The notes under the pieces are model-generated. The model saw nothing but the letters and a program-made list of their open reading frames with translations. It ran no database searches and was not told the DNA's origin. A DNA stretch of 64,000 nt from Prosapia bicincta (Eukaryota; Arthropoda; Insecta; Hemiptera; Cercopidae): NCBI GenBank assembly GCA_036971475.1, contig JBAIZL010000008.1:25340482-25404481 (forward strand). The letters are read 5' to 3'. This document shows, one piece after another, positions 21,057-36,880 of this stretch. Each line of letters starts with the position of its first letter. The stretch's first letter is position 1. A program made the position numbers and the translations under genes.

Positions 21057-23164
21057 ATAGTCATAAATGTAATTCTCAAAGGTGTATATGAATTTTTTTT
21101 GCCACCATCTTGTTGTCGTCAAAACCTACATTGCACAACCTTAAATTGGTGCTATGGTTACCATACAATATAAATATAATGCTCTAGGATTAAAAATAAA
21201 ATATAGAAACTGGATTAACATTATGACAATGGAAAAATAATGCAAAAAAACTACAACACAATGCAAGCGATGAAATAAAAGAAAGTGTATAAATAGTAAC
21301 AAACAAAAATAATAGTACAACACCTTACATAGAAAGGAAAATGGAATATTACAACAAAATTCACTTTGTATTTTCCACTTAATATTGTTATTCTGACATA
21401 TGTACGGTCTATACACATATTTATATTAATTGTAATTATACAATTTTAAAAAATAAAATAAAATTTGTCTTTGTTGATTTCAGAAAGAATTTGCATTAAA
21501 GAAAAGTTCATATTACTTGTTATTAATATAACTTTTGGAGAATCTAAACCATATTAATAATTCTAAACAATTTAAATATTTTAAGTGATGTGAAAAAACA
21601 TTTTGTAAGAATTTTTAAAGATGTTTTTGAACACTTGTTGAATTGGTGTTAACATTCACTGGAGTGAATATCACATCAAAGGATGTCAAAACTATAGTAA
21701 ATAACAGTTGCAAGGTCTAAAGATGTTTTTTATTATAGACCCTATAATTACTAGTAACAAAATATTGTGAAGGTAACATTAATTAAATAATAATAATTTT
21801 TTTTATTTATTAATTGATGAAGGATTAATATTCTATGTATAATATTTACTGCAAATTTGTACTTGCCCTTAGTTATTTTAAACTAATTAATTTTTTTAAT
21901 CCAATTAAAGGGACAAAGCTATAAGTAGTTGATCCAAAGATATGCAGACATTTCTAAGACAGCCCCTACTTAAGAAGTTCATTGCAACCAACTCAATAAC
22001 GCCACTATCGACTGCCACTAGTTCAATCTATAAATATGTATTTAATGTGAGCTCAGCTTGATTATCTCTGTTCTCATGTAGTGTCTGATGTGTTCAGTTT
22101 TCTAGTTATCAAATTTTTACTTTATCTATATATATCCCAGAGGGATAAGAGAGAAACGCTGTGTTAATTTCTTCACAATTTGAGAATGATATGACAACAA
22201 TTGGAAATTAGCAGGGTCAGGAGAAGCAAAGCCAATTTCTATAATAATCATGCACTTATAAAGGAGGTGGATCAAATGTTTTCCTATTATCCTCGAGAAC
22301 ATAAACACATTTGTTGTTATACAAAAATGTTTATCCTCATTCATTCTTTTGATCATCAATTCATAAACTATTTATAATATGCACAGTGGGAAAAGCAAAA
22401 TGACATCTTAAGACTTCCGCAATGATCTGACTGGGAGTTTATCACTTAGTCTGGAGGGATCTTTTAAAACTCCACAGAGAAATGTTTTGAATAGACTTAT
22501 TAAAGCAGAAGAACAAGATACTCCTGATAATAGACAAAGAAAGTGTTTTGCATATACTCCAAAAAAGATATCAGGAGCAGATTATTGTAAGTATATTGTG
22601 CCTATCTAAGTATGCCAGCTATCTAAGTACTACCCAGTCGGATGCATCAAACAATTTTCATACAAGCTTATATATTGATACAAAAAGGTTGGTGGGTGAG
22701 GTTGTAAATATATTGCAATTATTGCCATATAGTAATACAGTACTAAACAATACAAATGAAAATTCATAAGCTATATTATTGACAGGTTTCCTGGCCAGGT
22801 AGTCATGTTAGACTGACACCAGGAGGTGACCCCCATGGAAAAATTATGACATTCCATATCAGCCATATTTTAACATATAATAAAGAAGTATGGCCAAATT
22901 ATGAATTTATAACATTATTTGAAACATAAAAAGTCAACTAGAATTAGCTCCTATGCGTGTTATGATTTTACAATAACAGTGAAAATATTAAATGGGGTTT
23001 TCCACTAGGAACAAAATTATAAAACTGTCAATAAGAGGAGACATTACAATTGAAGGTAAATTATTTCATTAGAAAGGGAAAAGAAACAATGTCAAATCAT
23101 AGAAACAATTTCTAGAGTTTTGATATAATAGGCTTAATGTCGCTGTTATAGTGAGAATTGTTAT
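21057..23164. other. CCDC102A intron with one unassigned open stretch
   Basis: At about 22408-22588 the plus strand stays open for about 60 codons (SLEGSFKTPQRNVLNRLI, then KAEEQDTPDNRQRK) and ends at a donor-like GTAAGTAT. Its composition is less AT-biased than the surroundings. I do not recognise it. Nothing else was identified. Confidence 0.35.
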
Positions 23165-23179
23165 TTTGAAGCATCTGAC

Positions 23180-24573
23180 AAATTTTATTATTTCTTTTAC
23201 GTTCCTTAGGAGTGTGTACACTGACAATTAGGACAGTCAATTAGACTGACCTGTAATTATTTCTTTTATGTTCCTTAGGAGTGTGTACACTGACAATTAA
23301 GGACACTCAATTAGACTGACCTGTAATTATTTCTTTTATGTTCCTCAGGAGTGTGTACACTGACAATTAGGACACTCAATTAGAATGACCTGTAATTATT
23401 TCTTTTATGTTCCTTAGGAGTGTGTACATTGACAATTAGGACACTCAATTAGATTGACCTGTAATTATTTCTTTTATGTTCCTTAGGAGTGTGTACATTG
23501 ACAATTAGGACACTCAATTAGACTGACCTGTAATTATTTCTTTTATGTTCCTTAGGAGTGTGTACATTGACAATTAGGACACTCAATTAGACTGACCTGT
23601 AATTATTTCTTTTATGTTCCTTAGGAGTGTGTACATTGACAATTAGGACACTCAATTAGACTGACCTGTAATTATTTCTTTTATGTTCCTTAGGAGTGTG
23701 TACATTGACAATTAGGACACTCAATTAGACTGACCTGTAATTATTTCTTTTATGTTCCTTAGGAGTGTGTACATTGACAATTAGGACACTCAATTAGACT
23801 GACCTGTAATTATTTCTTTTATGTTCCTTAGGAGTGTGTACATTGACAATTAGGACACTCAACTAGATTGACCTGTAATTATTTCTTTTATGTTCCTTAG
23901 GAGTGTGTACATTGACAATTAGGACACTCAATTAGATTGACCTGTAATTATTTCTTTTATGTTCCTTAGGAGTGTGTACATTGACAATTAGGACACTCAA
24001 TTAGACTGACCTGTAATTATTTCTTTTATGTTCCTTAGGAGTGTGTACATTGACAATTAGGACACTCAATTAGATTGACCTGTAATTATTTCTTTTATGT
24101 TCCTTAGGAGTGTGTACATTGACAATTAGGACACTCAATTAGATTGACCTGTAATTATTTCTTTTATGTTCCTTAGGAGTGTGTACATTGACAATTAGGA
24201 CACTCAATTAGATTGACCTGTAATTATTTCTTTTATGTTCCTTAGGAGTGTGTACATTGACAATTAGGACACTCAATTAGACTGACCTGTAATTATTTCT
24301 TTTATGTTCCTTAGGAGTGTGTACATTGACAATTAGGACACTCAATTAGATTGACCTGTAATTATTTCTTTTATGTTCCTTAGGAGTGTGTACATTGACA
24401 ATTAGGACACTCAATTAGATTGACCTGTAATTATTTCTTTTATGTTCCTTAGGAGTGTGTACATTGACAATTAGGACACTCAATTAGACTGACCTGTAAT
24501 TATTTCTTTTATGTTCCTTAGGAGTGTGTACACTGACAATTAGGACAGTCAATTAGACTGACCTGTAATTATT
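23180..24573. repeat. 69-bp minisatellite, about 20 copies
   Basis: Tandem array whose unit contains TTATGTTCCTTAGGAGTGTG and ACACTCAATTAGACTGACC. Unit length is 69 bp (70 in one early copy that has an extra A). Edge copies differ most (ACACTGACA and GGACAGTCAA at both ends). Central copies are almost identical, differing mainly at GACTGA/GATTGA. This end-divergent, centre-uniform pattern is typical of arrays that expand by unequal exchange. It lies in a CCDC102A intron. Confidence 0.97.
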
Positions 24574-25098
24574 TTTTTTTGCACTACCATGGAGTTTTTT
24601 AAAAATATATAACCAAATTTTATTTTTGTTGTTTCTATAAGGTGTACTTTGTATCTAACAGAATATTTGTAAAATTTATAGTTGGTTTTTGGGCCTATGT
24701 TCTTATTAGGACCCTCGCACACTCCAGACCTTCTATTGGCCAATAGTTTAGTTGGCTTCTTAATCAGTATGAAGAGGTATGCACATGTGCACATTATAGC
24801 GATTCAGTATCAGCCGATAGAAAAGTTTGATATGCCTCCCGATTCCCTTTAAACTATTCTGTCGGCCAGTTATCGGCCGACTGTTTAATCAGTATTGGCT
24901 AACTTATACTTACACATACAAGATTATTTAGCCGACTCGACCGATAGTTCAATTCGCACTGAGCTTTGGCTTCAGACAGTCGTGTTGTGTGTTTAATTTT
25001 CTATATTATATATTTAATATTATAATTGCATCGTCCAATTCATATTCATTGATTGTAGAAATGCCATAGAAAAGTTGATTGAAGAAGTCGAAAGAAGA

Positions 25099-25330
25099 TG
25101 TCTCATATATCGAAGCAAACGGACTTGGATGAAACCTTGTTGAAAGCATTAAATGAAACTCATGCCGATGAATATGTGAACTTACTTTATCTCTTCCCTC
25201 CAAAATTTAACCGCAGAAGAAAAACTTGATGCTAAAATTTCTTGATATTTTTGAACAGATAAGAGCTAGCTAGGTCTGTTCAGTTTACTTCTCCAGCCAA
25301 CATATTGGTACAACTACCCTTGCCCTCTTT
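25099..25330 (+). pseudogene. BESS-motif protein fragment (Harbinger accessory)
   Basis: MSHISKQTDLDETLLKALNE from ATG 25099, then DEYVNLLYLFPPKFN. The frame then shifts to LTAEEKLDAKIS, and SPANILVQLPLPSFPVY follows. The DEYVNLL, PKFN, EEKLDAKI order resembles the C-terminal BESS motif of MADF-BESS proteins encoded by Harbinger transposons (family knowledge, not searched). At least two disablements are visible, so it is not functional. Confidence 0.5.
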
Positions 25331-25641
25331 TCCTGTTTATTGAGGGACTAACAACACGGCATCATAACAACAATTACAGACTACAACCACTCCCCAATTA
25401 TCCACCAACAACCATTCATAACATCTCATCATCCTCCAACTCCAACGATACAGCCCAATCTTATTATTCAAATTTGTCAGATTGCAAAATTACGACTTGT
25501 AAACAACTTAATTTCTTAAAATACTGAACTTTGTAATTTTAATTATAATAAAAATAGTTGAAAAGTATTTGTGGTTTATCTTACACTATCGCATCACTCA
25601 ATCTCTCCTCCCCAGGTAAGGAAAATCTTAATTTATATCTA

Positions 25642-25950
25642 ATTAGCTTGACAAGTGGATACGAGCTTGCTATTGCTGGTGCAATTAGCTTGACAAGTGG
25701 ATACGAGCTTGCTATTGCTGGTCCAATTAGCTTGACAAGTGGATACGAGCTTGCTATTGCTGGTCCAATTAGCTTGACAAGTGGATACGAGCTTGCTATT
25801 GCTGGTGCAATTAGCTTGACAAGTGGATACAAGCCTGCTATTGCTGGTCCAATTAGCTTGACAAGTGGATACAAGCCTGCTATTGCTGGTCCAATTAGCT
25901 TGACAAGTGGATACGAGCTTGCTATTGCTGGTCCAATTAGCTTGACAAGT
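25642..25950. repeat. 42-bp minisatellite, 7.4 copies
   Basis: Seven full units of AGCTTGACAAGTGGATAC plus GAGCTTGCTATTGCTGGTCC-type sequence and a partial eighth. The unit is a multiple of three, so both strands stay open across the array (plus-strand period ISLTSGYELAIAGP). This explains the 156- and 130-codon frames that overlap here and argues against either being a gene. Confidence 0.95.
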
Positions 25951-26343
25951 CCATTGAAGCTCCTTATGCTCATAATTTTGTCAGGTAATCAAGTAATTTG
26001 GAATGCAGTGTGTAAAATTTTCCACTAACTAATCTATCACTCAGAATGGGTAGCATCCAATACTCACAGAAACTATTTTTGTTTTTCCTTCTCCGTTGTA
26101 TGAGAGCAATAATATTTCAGGACAATATTGTATTTATTTTGACTGTGCGACCACTTACTTTCACCGTCAGTTACAAATTAATAAATCGTTCAAGAATAGT
26201 CGGCCGGCTATTGGCTAGTCTGCGCACCCTTCACTAACCAAACTGTTTAGTTGGCCTGATGTGCACACTAGCAGCCCAACCCGACTAAACTATTGGCCGA
26301 TTAAATGTCTGCAGCCAATAGCAGTCGAATACACAATGGGCCC

Positions 26344-26749
26344 TTCATTTGTATGTTCCTAATTTGTATACTTCAAAAAAAACATAAACATATATATACA
26401 TATATTTTATGTGTTTACACTATATTTGTAACATGAATGAGTGTCTATATTATTCATAAATTAAAAAAAATTAATAATCCATTCATTGAACTGTTTTTAA
26501 ACATAGAATTAACTCTAATATTAATTTGATTTAAAAAAAATATAATTTGTATTTATAGATACTTATTTCAAATGATAACAATTTTACTTCTCCAAATTTA
26601 ATAAAGAATAAAAATTAAATTTAAATTTTAAAATGTTTCTATTTTTTCATAAATAGTATAAATTTTAAAACTAATAAAAACTAAATACATTTTCTAACAC
26701 AACTCTGTTGCTATTTCATGAAAGTGTATTTTGTTTTCATTATAGTTAC
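26344..26749. other. CCDC102A intron, nothing recognised
   Basis: Short AT-rich intron piece between the Harbinger-like element and exon 3. Confidence 0.5.
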
Positions 26750-26975
26750 CTGAGTTCTGAGATCTGCTAGCCTCCTGTCCATGCCTTCTCGACTTGTAGC
26801 CTCATCAATAAGGTCAGCACGTATTAATGCAACAGTATCCTGATGTTGATCTTGTAACTGCAGCAATTCTCGAACTGCTTCTTGTCTTGATGCTCGCAAA
26901 TCTTCACACTTTTCTCTAAATTCTGCTAATTCTGTACCTATCCTCTCAAGATTTCTATGTAAACACATTTTTTCT
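26750..26975 (-). CDS. CCDC102A: CCDC102A coding exon 3
   Basis: The acceptor TTTAAATTTCAG precedes the A at 26975, which completes a Glu codon begun in exon 2. The donor CAG|GTAACT follows 26750. The exon encodes EKMCLHRNLERIGTELAEFR, then EKCEDLRASRQEAVRELLQLQ, then DQHQDTVALIRADLIDEATS, then REGMDRRLADLRTQ. The charged heptad pattern continues the coiled coil of exons 2 and 4, and the reading frame joins both neighbours without a gap (phase 2 in, phase 0 out). This stretch is less similar to remembered vertebrate sequence than exons 1 and 5, so the identity rests partly on its place in the exon series. Confidence 0.9.
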
Positions 26976-29900
26976 CTGAAATTTAAAGTGTTCAGTATAA
27001 GAATACAATATATATATAACAAAGTACAGTAAATGCCCATTTCTTCACCAATCTAGTCAGATACTTTCAATAAACTGGTATCTCAGGAAGAAGGGTGTAG
27101 AAATGAAATTTAGGGATCAGCTAATTGTTGGGTCAAGCCAACAAAGACAAGGGTGAGAAAATTACAACTGTCTGCCATTTCATCTAATTTCAGTCAATAT
27201 CTACAACTTCTGTCTACAGCTATGTACTGTTGTCTCTTATACTATTGTAATTACTACACAGACAGTACTATTTTTTTCTTTTCTGAATTGTTGTCCATCA
27301 ATAAATTATTTTTAGTTTTGCAACTAATAAAAGGTGAATGGTGGTTGTAACGTTATCATACGGAATAATAGCATTGGTATGTTATAATGTTAAAAATTGG
27401 TCTTATGGCAAGGACTAAAACAGAAACATACAAATTAATACAAAATAATATTGTCTTTAGTTACTAACTAGTCATTGGCCTGGTCATCAGTACTTGTTAT
27501 ATTAATATATAATTATCAAATTTCCTACGGCACATAGCACCATTGATATTAGGTTTTCTTTTTCAACCCTCTTTATCGAAAAAGGTCCTGAAGTTGGATC
27601 ATTATGTGTTAGTTTAAAACAGACAAAATTAGTGATTTGAAAAGTGCCTACCCTGAATGAGTTTTCTACAATCCTAAAGTTCTTAAAATCTTAAGCAGAC
27701 ATTATATAAACGGAACATTTTTCTGAAGCAGCTGCAAGTACCTCTACCCAACGAGAAGGAACTAAACTATTGCAGATTTCTTCTGGCACTCAACGAGGAG
27801 AAAGGTAAAAAACTCTGGACAGTTAACATAAATTTCTATTCAAAAATGGCAAAGATCCTATTTAAAATAAGATTTCTATATGAGCTATCATTTCCCAGTT
27901 ATTATTCTGGCCTTCATTGGGTGAATCATATTATTAGGTTACAGTTCTTGTTATTTGATAAAGGTATAAAATAATGAGTCACATATGCAATACAATTTCT
28001 GCAGAGTCTTGCTTTCATTTAGTCTCATCCCAAAGAAACATCATTGCTTTGTTTTTTGCCTTCATTATGAACACACAAGATGTAGCAGGATAACTGTCTT
28101 TGGTGGAAAACATCATGTGTCAGAGTAGGGCAATAGAGGACCTGTTCTAAATCAACACAGAGAACCATGGTGTGTTAACTTCACTTGTCTATTTATCATT
28201 CCCAAATGTCATGTATGCACAATCGGCTCTGTTATGATCTAACCTTCTCTCAATTTCTATTTTATTTCACAAATTTGGATCATTTCATTTTTCAAAAGAA
28301 TGTCACAAAGTTTACATGAGTACCAAACCTAAATCTAATTTTGTGTTAAAAATGTCCTGATAATAGGGTACATTGACTTTGAATCAAAGTACCTTTCTTT
28401 AAAAAGATTCATTTTTTTATACTCAAATCAGGGGATAAATATTGCTTCCTGCTGTCATTTCTAGAGTAGTAATTATCCTGAAAATGAAAAAGAAGTATGG
28501 CTCATAACAAGAACTCTAATTTCCTTAGGATATCAATTTGATTGATTATCATGATGACCATTATTCAATGGTTTGTTAAACTTAATTCTTTCTATTAACA
28601 TTTGAACCCTATGAAGAGTAGTACTGGTAATATGACACAGATTTTCTCAGATTCTACAAAGTCTAGGAGCCATTAGTTATGATATATTACTCTACAGCAA
28701 AATGTCTCTTTGAACAGTTTTCACTTGCCCGGCACCGCTTTATATCGTCAGACAGGCCTTATTAAGATACAATGTTTGGGTGTTACAGTCTAATTTGTAG
28801 AATTATTTGAACATAGAGCCCTGTCTTCATCCTGAATTTCTCCACAACATTCTTGAAATGAATGTTATTCAAGAACCCCGAGATGTATAATCCAACAATT
28901 GGAGATTTTAAAATTAATTTATTTACATTTCAATTTTAGTTGAAATTATAATTCAAAGATATCAATTTTTACAACTACGCAGTACTTCTGCACCATCAAA
29001 TTCTTCTGAAGATAGTTAACTTCTAAAACAATGTACATCCTGTGTAGTTTTATAACATAAAAAATAATATTTCACAATAACATAAATAAATTAACTTTAT
29101 TGTGTTTATTCGGTTTTTATTTTTATTCTGTTTAGTTCTCTCAGTCATTATTATTTTCAGGCAATTATTATTATTACCAAAAATGTACTCCCATAATTGT
29201 AACCTCTTTAACCAACTATTAAACTAATTTACTATTGTTAATAATATTTATAGCCATATTATGATACTCATTCTAAAAAAAAATTACCATGAGAAGACCA
29301 ATTTGACACATTAAAAATTAATAGATGTAGAATTTACATGTTTTGTTAAAACTGTTCCTCTTGAAGTTACAATTACAAATCAGGATAAACTTCAGTACTT
29401 GCCTTGAACATAACAGATAATAAACATCTTAGATTTAAGCACAAGATTTGAATTTTTCTCAAAGAAATTAGTTAACCAGATATTAACTCTTTGATTAGCA
29501 ACATATGCATCCCCTGATAAATACCCTAGGACCAACATATTTTTGAGATTTGTGAACTTTTTTTTTCTAATTCTTATCTTTATTTTTCACTAATTTGTTT
29601 GAATTATTGTATTATTTTTAATATTGGTTATGCAAATATTTAATGTTTTAGGAAGTTAAATTATTTCAACATTATTAGTAGTACACATTTTCAGTTTTGA
29701 ATGGTCAGACTCGGTAGTATTTAGACACACAAAGTCATAATAATTATTGATTTCCGTAACGATTTTGTTGACCAAATCCCTATCAAAAAATATTTTGAAA
29801 CAGTCAAATTTTTTATGTTCCGATGAGAAATTTTGTTAGAAATGGCTGATTTATTTGTATCAAGATCATGCAACGACTTTAAACATGTGAGACAAACCAT

Positions 29901-30558
29901 AGTCTATGCATACAAAAGAATGGTAACAATGTACTCTGTGTAGCATTTATTGTCCAGATAATACCAAATATTGAACCTAGAGTACAGCACAATAAACAAT
30001 CGTAAATGTACGGCAATGCTAATCTGAGAAAAATTATAGAACGCTCATATACAGGAATGCTCCCACTGGCTGTTGTCCAATCTCACATACTGATACGTGA
30101 ATGCTAATCAAAGGGTTAAGGTATTGAAACATGGAGCATAAGCTGACAAAAATGTTGGTAGGTGGAAAAGTTTTTTATTTGATTGTAAAAGTGATTCATA
30201 CCGAACACCTACTATTTATTTTCTTTAGTTAAGAGAATATTTCCCAATATGAATAAAAATAAAATAAAAGATATCTAAAAATATAACTGAGATATTTTTC
30301 ACTGGTTCACTAAAGATAATTAAAACAATCAAGTTTAACTGTAAATAAATACATTAAAATTCAATAATTATCCCTTTACAATATTACAAGTCCTTTCTTA
30401 GTACAAAATAACTTCATATGAACAATGAAGGTTTTCAATATATCCTATTGTAAGCTATTTTACAAGAAAAAAAACATGCAAAGAACAAAATCATATAGTT
30501 TTCATTGACTATTAACTTTAAAATAACATGAAATGTTTTAATGACAATTAATACTTAC
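26976..30558. other. Long CCDC102A intron, 3.6 kb
   Basis: No transposon terminus or coding domain was recognised, unlike most other introns here. The stretch 27560-28900 is slightly richer in GC and may be an old unidentified repeat, but I could not name it. Confidence 0.4.
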
Positions 30559-31124
30559 TCCCTCTCAACTTGCAGTGTTTTAGTTGCCTCATCAAGCCTC
30601 AGTTGTAACATTGATAACTTTTGTCTTAAAATTTCTTCATCTTGTGAACCACTTTCAATAACAGTCTCATCACCATTTATAGCATCACCACTTAACTCAT
30701 TCTCCTCGCAGAGTGTTAAACTATCACCATCTCTTTCTAAACCGTCTTTGCCTTCATACATTTCTACCGCATGCCTTGGAACTGCCCCTTGTAAAACATA
30801 TTCTTCAATTCCAGAGTCCTTTTCAACAGAAGTCCTGTCTTCATCATTCACTCCATGGTCTAATTCACACACATCTTCAATTGATAAAGGTAAATCCCTT
30901 TCAGGATCTACATGTTCTAGTGCTTCCAAAAGCTGATGATCCCACTGACCTGCATGTTTCAGTAGCAACAAATGAATCTTTTCTAATTCTTTTCTCATTT
31001 GCTCATTTTGAGTTTCTAATTCTTGTTTTTCACGTTTATAAGTATTTGCATCTTTAAGTGCAGAGTCTAGTTTAGAACGCAGCATTTTAGCTTCTTCCCT
31101 AGCCTTATTTCTTTCATTTCGAAC
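30559..31124 (-). CDS. CCDC102A: CCDC102A coding exon 2
   Basis: The acceptor AAATTTTCAG precedes GTT at 31124 and the donor GA|GTAAGT follows 30559. It begins VRNERNKAREEAKMLRSKL, directly continuing the WREKWSK end of exon 1 as in vertebrate CCDC102A. A coiled coil runs to about residue 60 of the exon. A long acidic, low-complexity linker follows (DPERDLPLSIEDVCELDHG and NDEDRTSVEKDSGIEEY, among others). Coiled coil returns near SQDEEILRQKLSMLQLRLDE. At 566 bp it is by far the largest exon. It ends two bases into a codon, matching exon 3. Confidence 0.94.
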
Positions 31125-32510
31125 CTGAAAATTTAACATATTAAACATTTTTACAACTCTAAAACCTGAAAAATCAGTGTTAAACCACTGTGACAAAAAT
31201 AGAACTGAAATACAAAGGCAGAAAAATCAAGATTCAAATGGTATTGGCAAATGAAAAGCTTTGCAAGTGGCAGAATATCCAGGATTATATATGGAATGGA
31301 AATAAGAGATAAAAGGAAGAACAAGAAGAACAAATGGTGGAAAATAATGAAGGACTCTACAGAGAATTGGCAAATAGCTTTAAATAAAATGAGGACACAA
31401 GAGATAAGAAGGCAGTAAATAATTGAAAGATTTTACAATTATGGTAGATCTTTCCAGAATTACTTGTAAACTGTACGTGATTAAATATATTGTAAAATAA
31501 ATTTCCTTGAAAACAGCATTAATTTTTTTTATAAGAACAGTTATTTAAAATTAAAATGGAACAAATTAAATTATTTGACATGGATCTATAAAGACATAGA
31601 TGCAGTGACCATCAAAGGACTAAATGTTGGAAATCAAATTGCAACCAAACTAGAAACCTGTACCTCAACAATGCAAATGTTTCAAAGACTAGATATGTAT
31701 TACGTCTAAAAAAACATCGCTTGATATAGTATTCAATAAGTTTTTCTTTATGAAAAGTTTTATTACAGTAAACTTATTATGGATAACTAACTCTTTATCA
31801 GTAGATACATACTGCAGTTGAAATCATAAAGGATGAATAGGTAATATCTGGATATTAAATATCTTGCCAGAAAATATAGTAATTTACATTCTGCAAGTAA
31901 TAGATAACCCTTACTCAATAGATAACCCTTAGTCTTATGGGATTTATTAGAGCAGAAGAGGAATGGTCTCAAAGTCAAAACATAGAGAATGCTGAAAATC
32001 AACTTTGAAAAAAAGTGTAATAAGTCGAGAACAAAATTCTTTTGTGAAGTTTGATGTAAATTTCAGACCAGAAAATACATAGAATGAAAACAGAACAAGC
32101 TACCATAAATGTGTGAAGCAAAGACACAAAAAATGAATGTCATGATAAGTTTTATCAAGCTTATATGCACTATTGCAGAAAGAGATATGAGTGCAAAAAT
32201 TGTAACAAATTACTATATTTAGCCAAAGAATGCTCTAAAGCAACAAAAAAGCTCTTACCACTGAATCTGTAACTAGTCAAGTGGAAATGATCTAAAAAAA
32301 TAAAAATTCCTGGTATCAAGACCAGGAATGCTAGTCGCACGTATATTATACAAATAAAAATCTTAATTAGATGTCAGATTTTCCAACATTAGATATTTAT
32401 GCAAAACTAAAACTAAAAGAGTTGTTTGTGTTGAAGTCTGAACAATTTTGATCAAAAATATTTTTATTTACTGATAATATTTCATAATACTGATAATATT
32501 TCATAAAAGG
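31125..32510. other. CCDC102A intron, nothing recognised
   Basis: AT-rich. No element was identified. Confidence 0.4.
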
Positions 32511-32512
32511 CT

Positions 32513-32580
32513 CGGTGGTTTAATGGGCAGAACACTTATCCACCTATTAAATTCTCGGTTTGATACACAGTAGCTTTAAT
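32513..32580 (+). repeat. tRNA-like SINE head, degenerate
   Basis: GGCTCGGTGGTTTAATGGGC at 32511 resembles a tRNA 5' half with a weakened box A. TCGGTTTGATACACAG about 35 nt later is one base from a box B. No second half or tail was defined. Confidence 0.35.
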
Positions 32581-32589
32581 GAATTTCAG

Positions 32590-33284
32590 AGTTTTTTTAG
32601 CAACCAGGACCATTTAGTAGGTGAAAAAAAAGAGTATCCATGGTAAGAGAGCCACCCTTATCAAATTTGAGGCCTGGAGTCAAACCTTTTTGCAATATTT
32701 TTTTAGAAAGTGGTCTTCCTCAAAACATTTTTTAATTTCTCGTGCAAAAAGGTATGTTCTGAGCAATTTTTATGTAGTCATTTCGTCTTAAAACACGCCA
32801 ATTACTTAAATGAGTTACTTTTTTCATTTGCCAGAGTTGAAACGCCTTTGCCATCAAACGATATTTCACATTCTTTTGATCCCAATACTAATATCTCGTT
32901 CGTAGGTTTTCTCATTAATAAATAATGTATGATATTGCACGGGTAATCAGGCAGATATTTTAGGCACTTATATCTGTATATTATATTCATACAACTATAA
33001 CCTTTTACTTCCTTTTAAACACGAGTAAAGCATGTGGCGCGAGGCCTGGAGCACCCACTCTACTCGTTCCATCCTAAAGACTGCTCCGCATGAGGTAATA
33101 ATGAGTTGAAGCGCTAACAACATTGCCTTCTTTGAATACTAAATGGTCTAAATAATGCAACTCTATTGTGCCTTTCAATGGATATTTTAATTGTACAAAA
33201 GAAGTCATTATTTCATTGTAATATAATAATTGTATCATTTATGGAGAGTCCTACATAACTTTACTTATAAATATTATGACAACA
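32590..33284. other. CCDC102A intron, nothing recognised
   Basis: No coding or mobile feature was recognised. A small GC-richer patch at 33030-33110 is unassigned. Confidence 0.4.
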
Positions 33285-33463
33285 TATTATATATATATAT
33301 TATATATATATAATATATGGTCGGTCACTTGACCATTGTCGAATCACTGGCAGTGATAAACACATAAGGTAAAATTATTGCACTTAGTGGTGGAAGAAAT
33401 TATTTACAAGTAATAATAATAACTTCACAAAGTCAGTGCAACGGAAAAATAATGGACGACATG

Positions 33464-33520
<57 letters not shown>
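33285..33520. repeat. Deleted group D foldback between (TA)n tracts
   Basis: TA tracts at 33285-33318 and 33466-33520 enclose a minus-strand fragment GGTCACTTGACCATTGTCGA (33324) and a plus-strand arm end (CACTTAGTGGTGG, then CAGTGCAACGGAAAAA). The parts between, including stem III, are missing. It looks like a foldback that lost its centre. Confidence 0.75.
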
Positions 33521-36468
<2,948 letters not shown>

Positions 36469-36487
36469 ATGCCATACATTTCAAGAA
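36469..36487 (+). CDS. SELENOK: SELENOK-like coding exon 1
   Basis: ATG at 36469 followed by CCATACATTTCAAGAA and a donor GTAAGT at 36488. It encodes MPYISR plus the first base of an Asn codon. Vertebrate selenoprotein K starts MVYIS and has its first intron close to the start, so both sequence and structure agree. Selenoprotein K is a small single-pass protein of the endoplasmic reticulum that works with the p97/Derlin degradation machinery and with the palmitoyltransferase DHHC6 (family knowledge). The assignment depends on the exons that follow, which join in frame. Confidence 0.88.
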
Positions 36488-36880
36488 GTAAGTTCTTTAA
36501 TAGCCTATATTTAATTTTTAAAATATTTGTTAACGTTTTAGAACTGCAGATAATTATTTATTTGATTTTACATCATACTGGTATTTAAAGAAAATGAATT
36601 TTCTTGACATACGAGAACCTATATTGGGCAAAATTTACAGGTAGGTGTCCGCGCTTGTAAAATAACTACCCCTCTATTCAAAAGGTGTGTCATTAAATGT
36701 TACAATTTTCAAAAATTGAGGTGTTATCTCAAATTTTTCTATCCCTTATATTTCTGTATTCCAGAGAACTTTCAGCATCAAGAGGCGTAATTTTGCCAAT
36801 ATCGATTACATTTGGAAAACCAATAATAACTCTTGAATTTTGTAGTCCATTACTTTCGGTGAATCTTATTAATCACTAGA

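Larger units (their letters stand above)
24719..26343. mobile_element. PIF/Harbinger-like DNA element carrying a minisatellite
   Basis: The left end (GGACCCTCGCACACT at 24719) and right end (complement reading GGGCCCATTGTGTAT from 26343) are imperfect inverted repeats. Both continue into further shared CGGCCAATAGTTTAGT-type motifs. The flanks are TTA and TTC, close to the 3-bp TWA duplication of PIF/Harbinger. Inside are a decayed MADF/BESS-type reading frame, commonly carried by Harbinger elements, and a 42-bp minisatellite. The transposase itself was not seen, so the copy is non-autonomous. Confidence 0.6.

Noticed and set aside
23180..24573. CRISPR-like repeat array
   Set aside because: There are no spacers; the whole 69-bp unit repeats head to tail in a eukaryotic intron.
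25558..26028. 156-codon frame with 14-residue repeats
   Set aside because: It and the 130-codon opposite frame arise because the 42-bp repeat is a multiple of three. No start context or conserved domain supports either.
30541..31057. Plus-strand frames over CCDC102A exon 2
   Set aside because: Shadows of the well-supported minus-strand exon, whose splice sites and phase fit.
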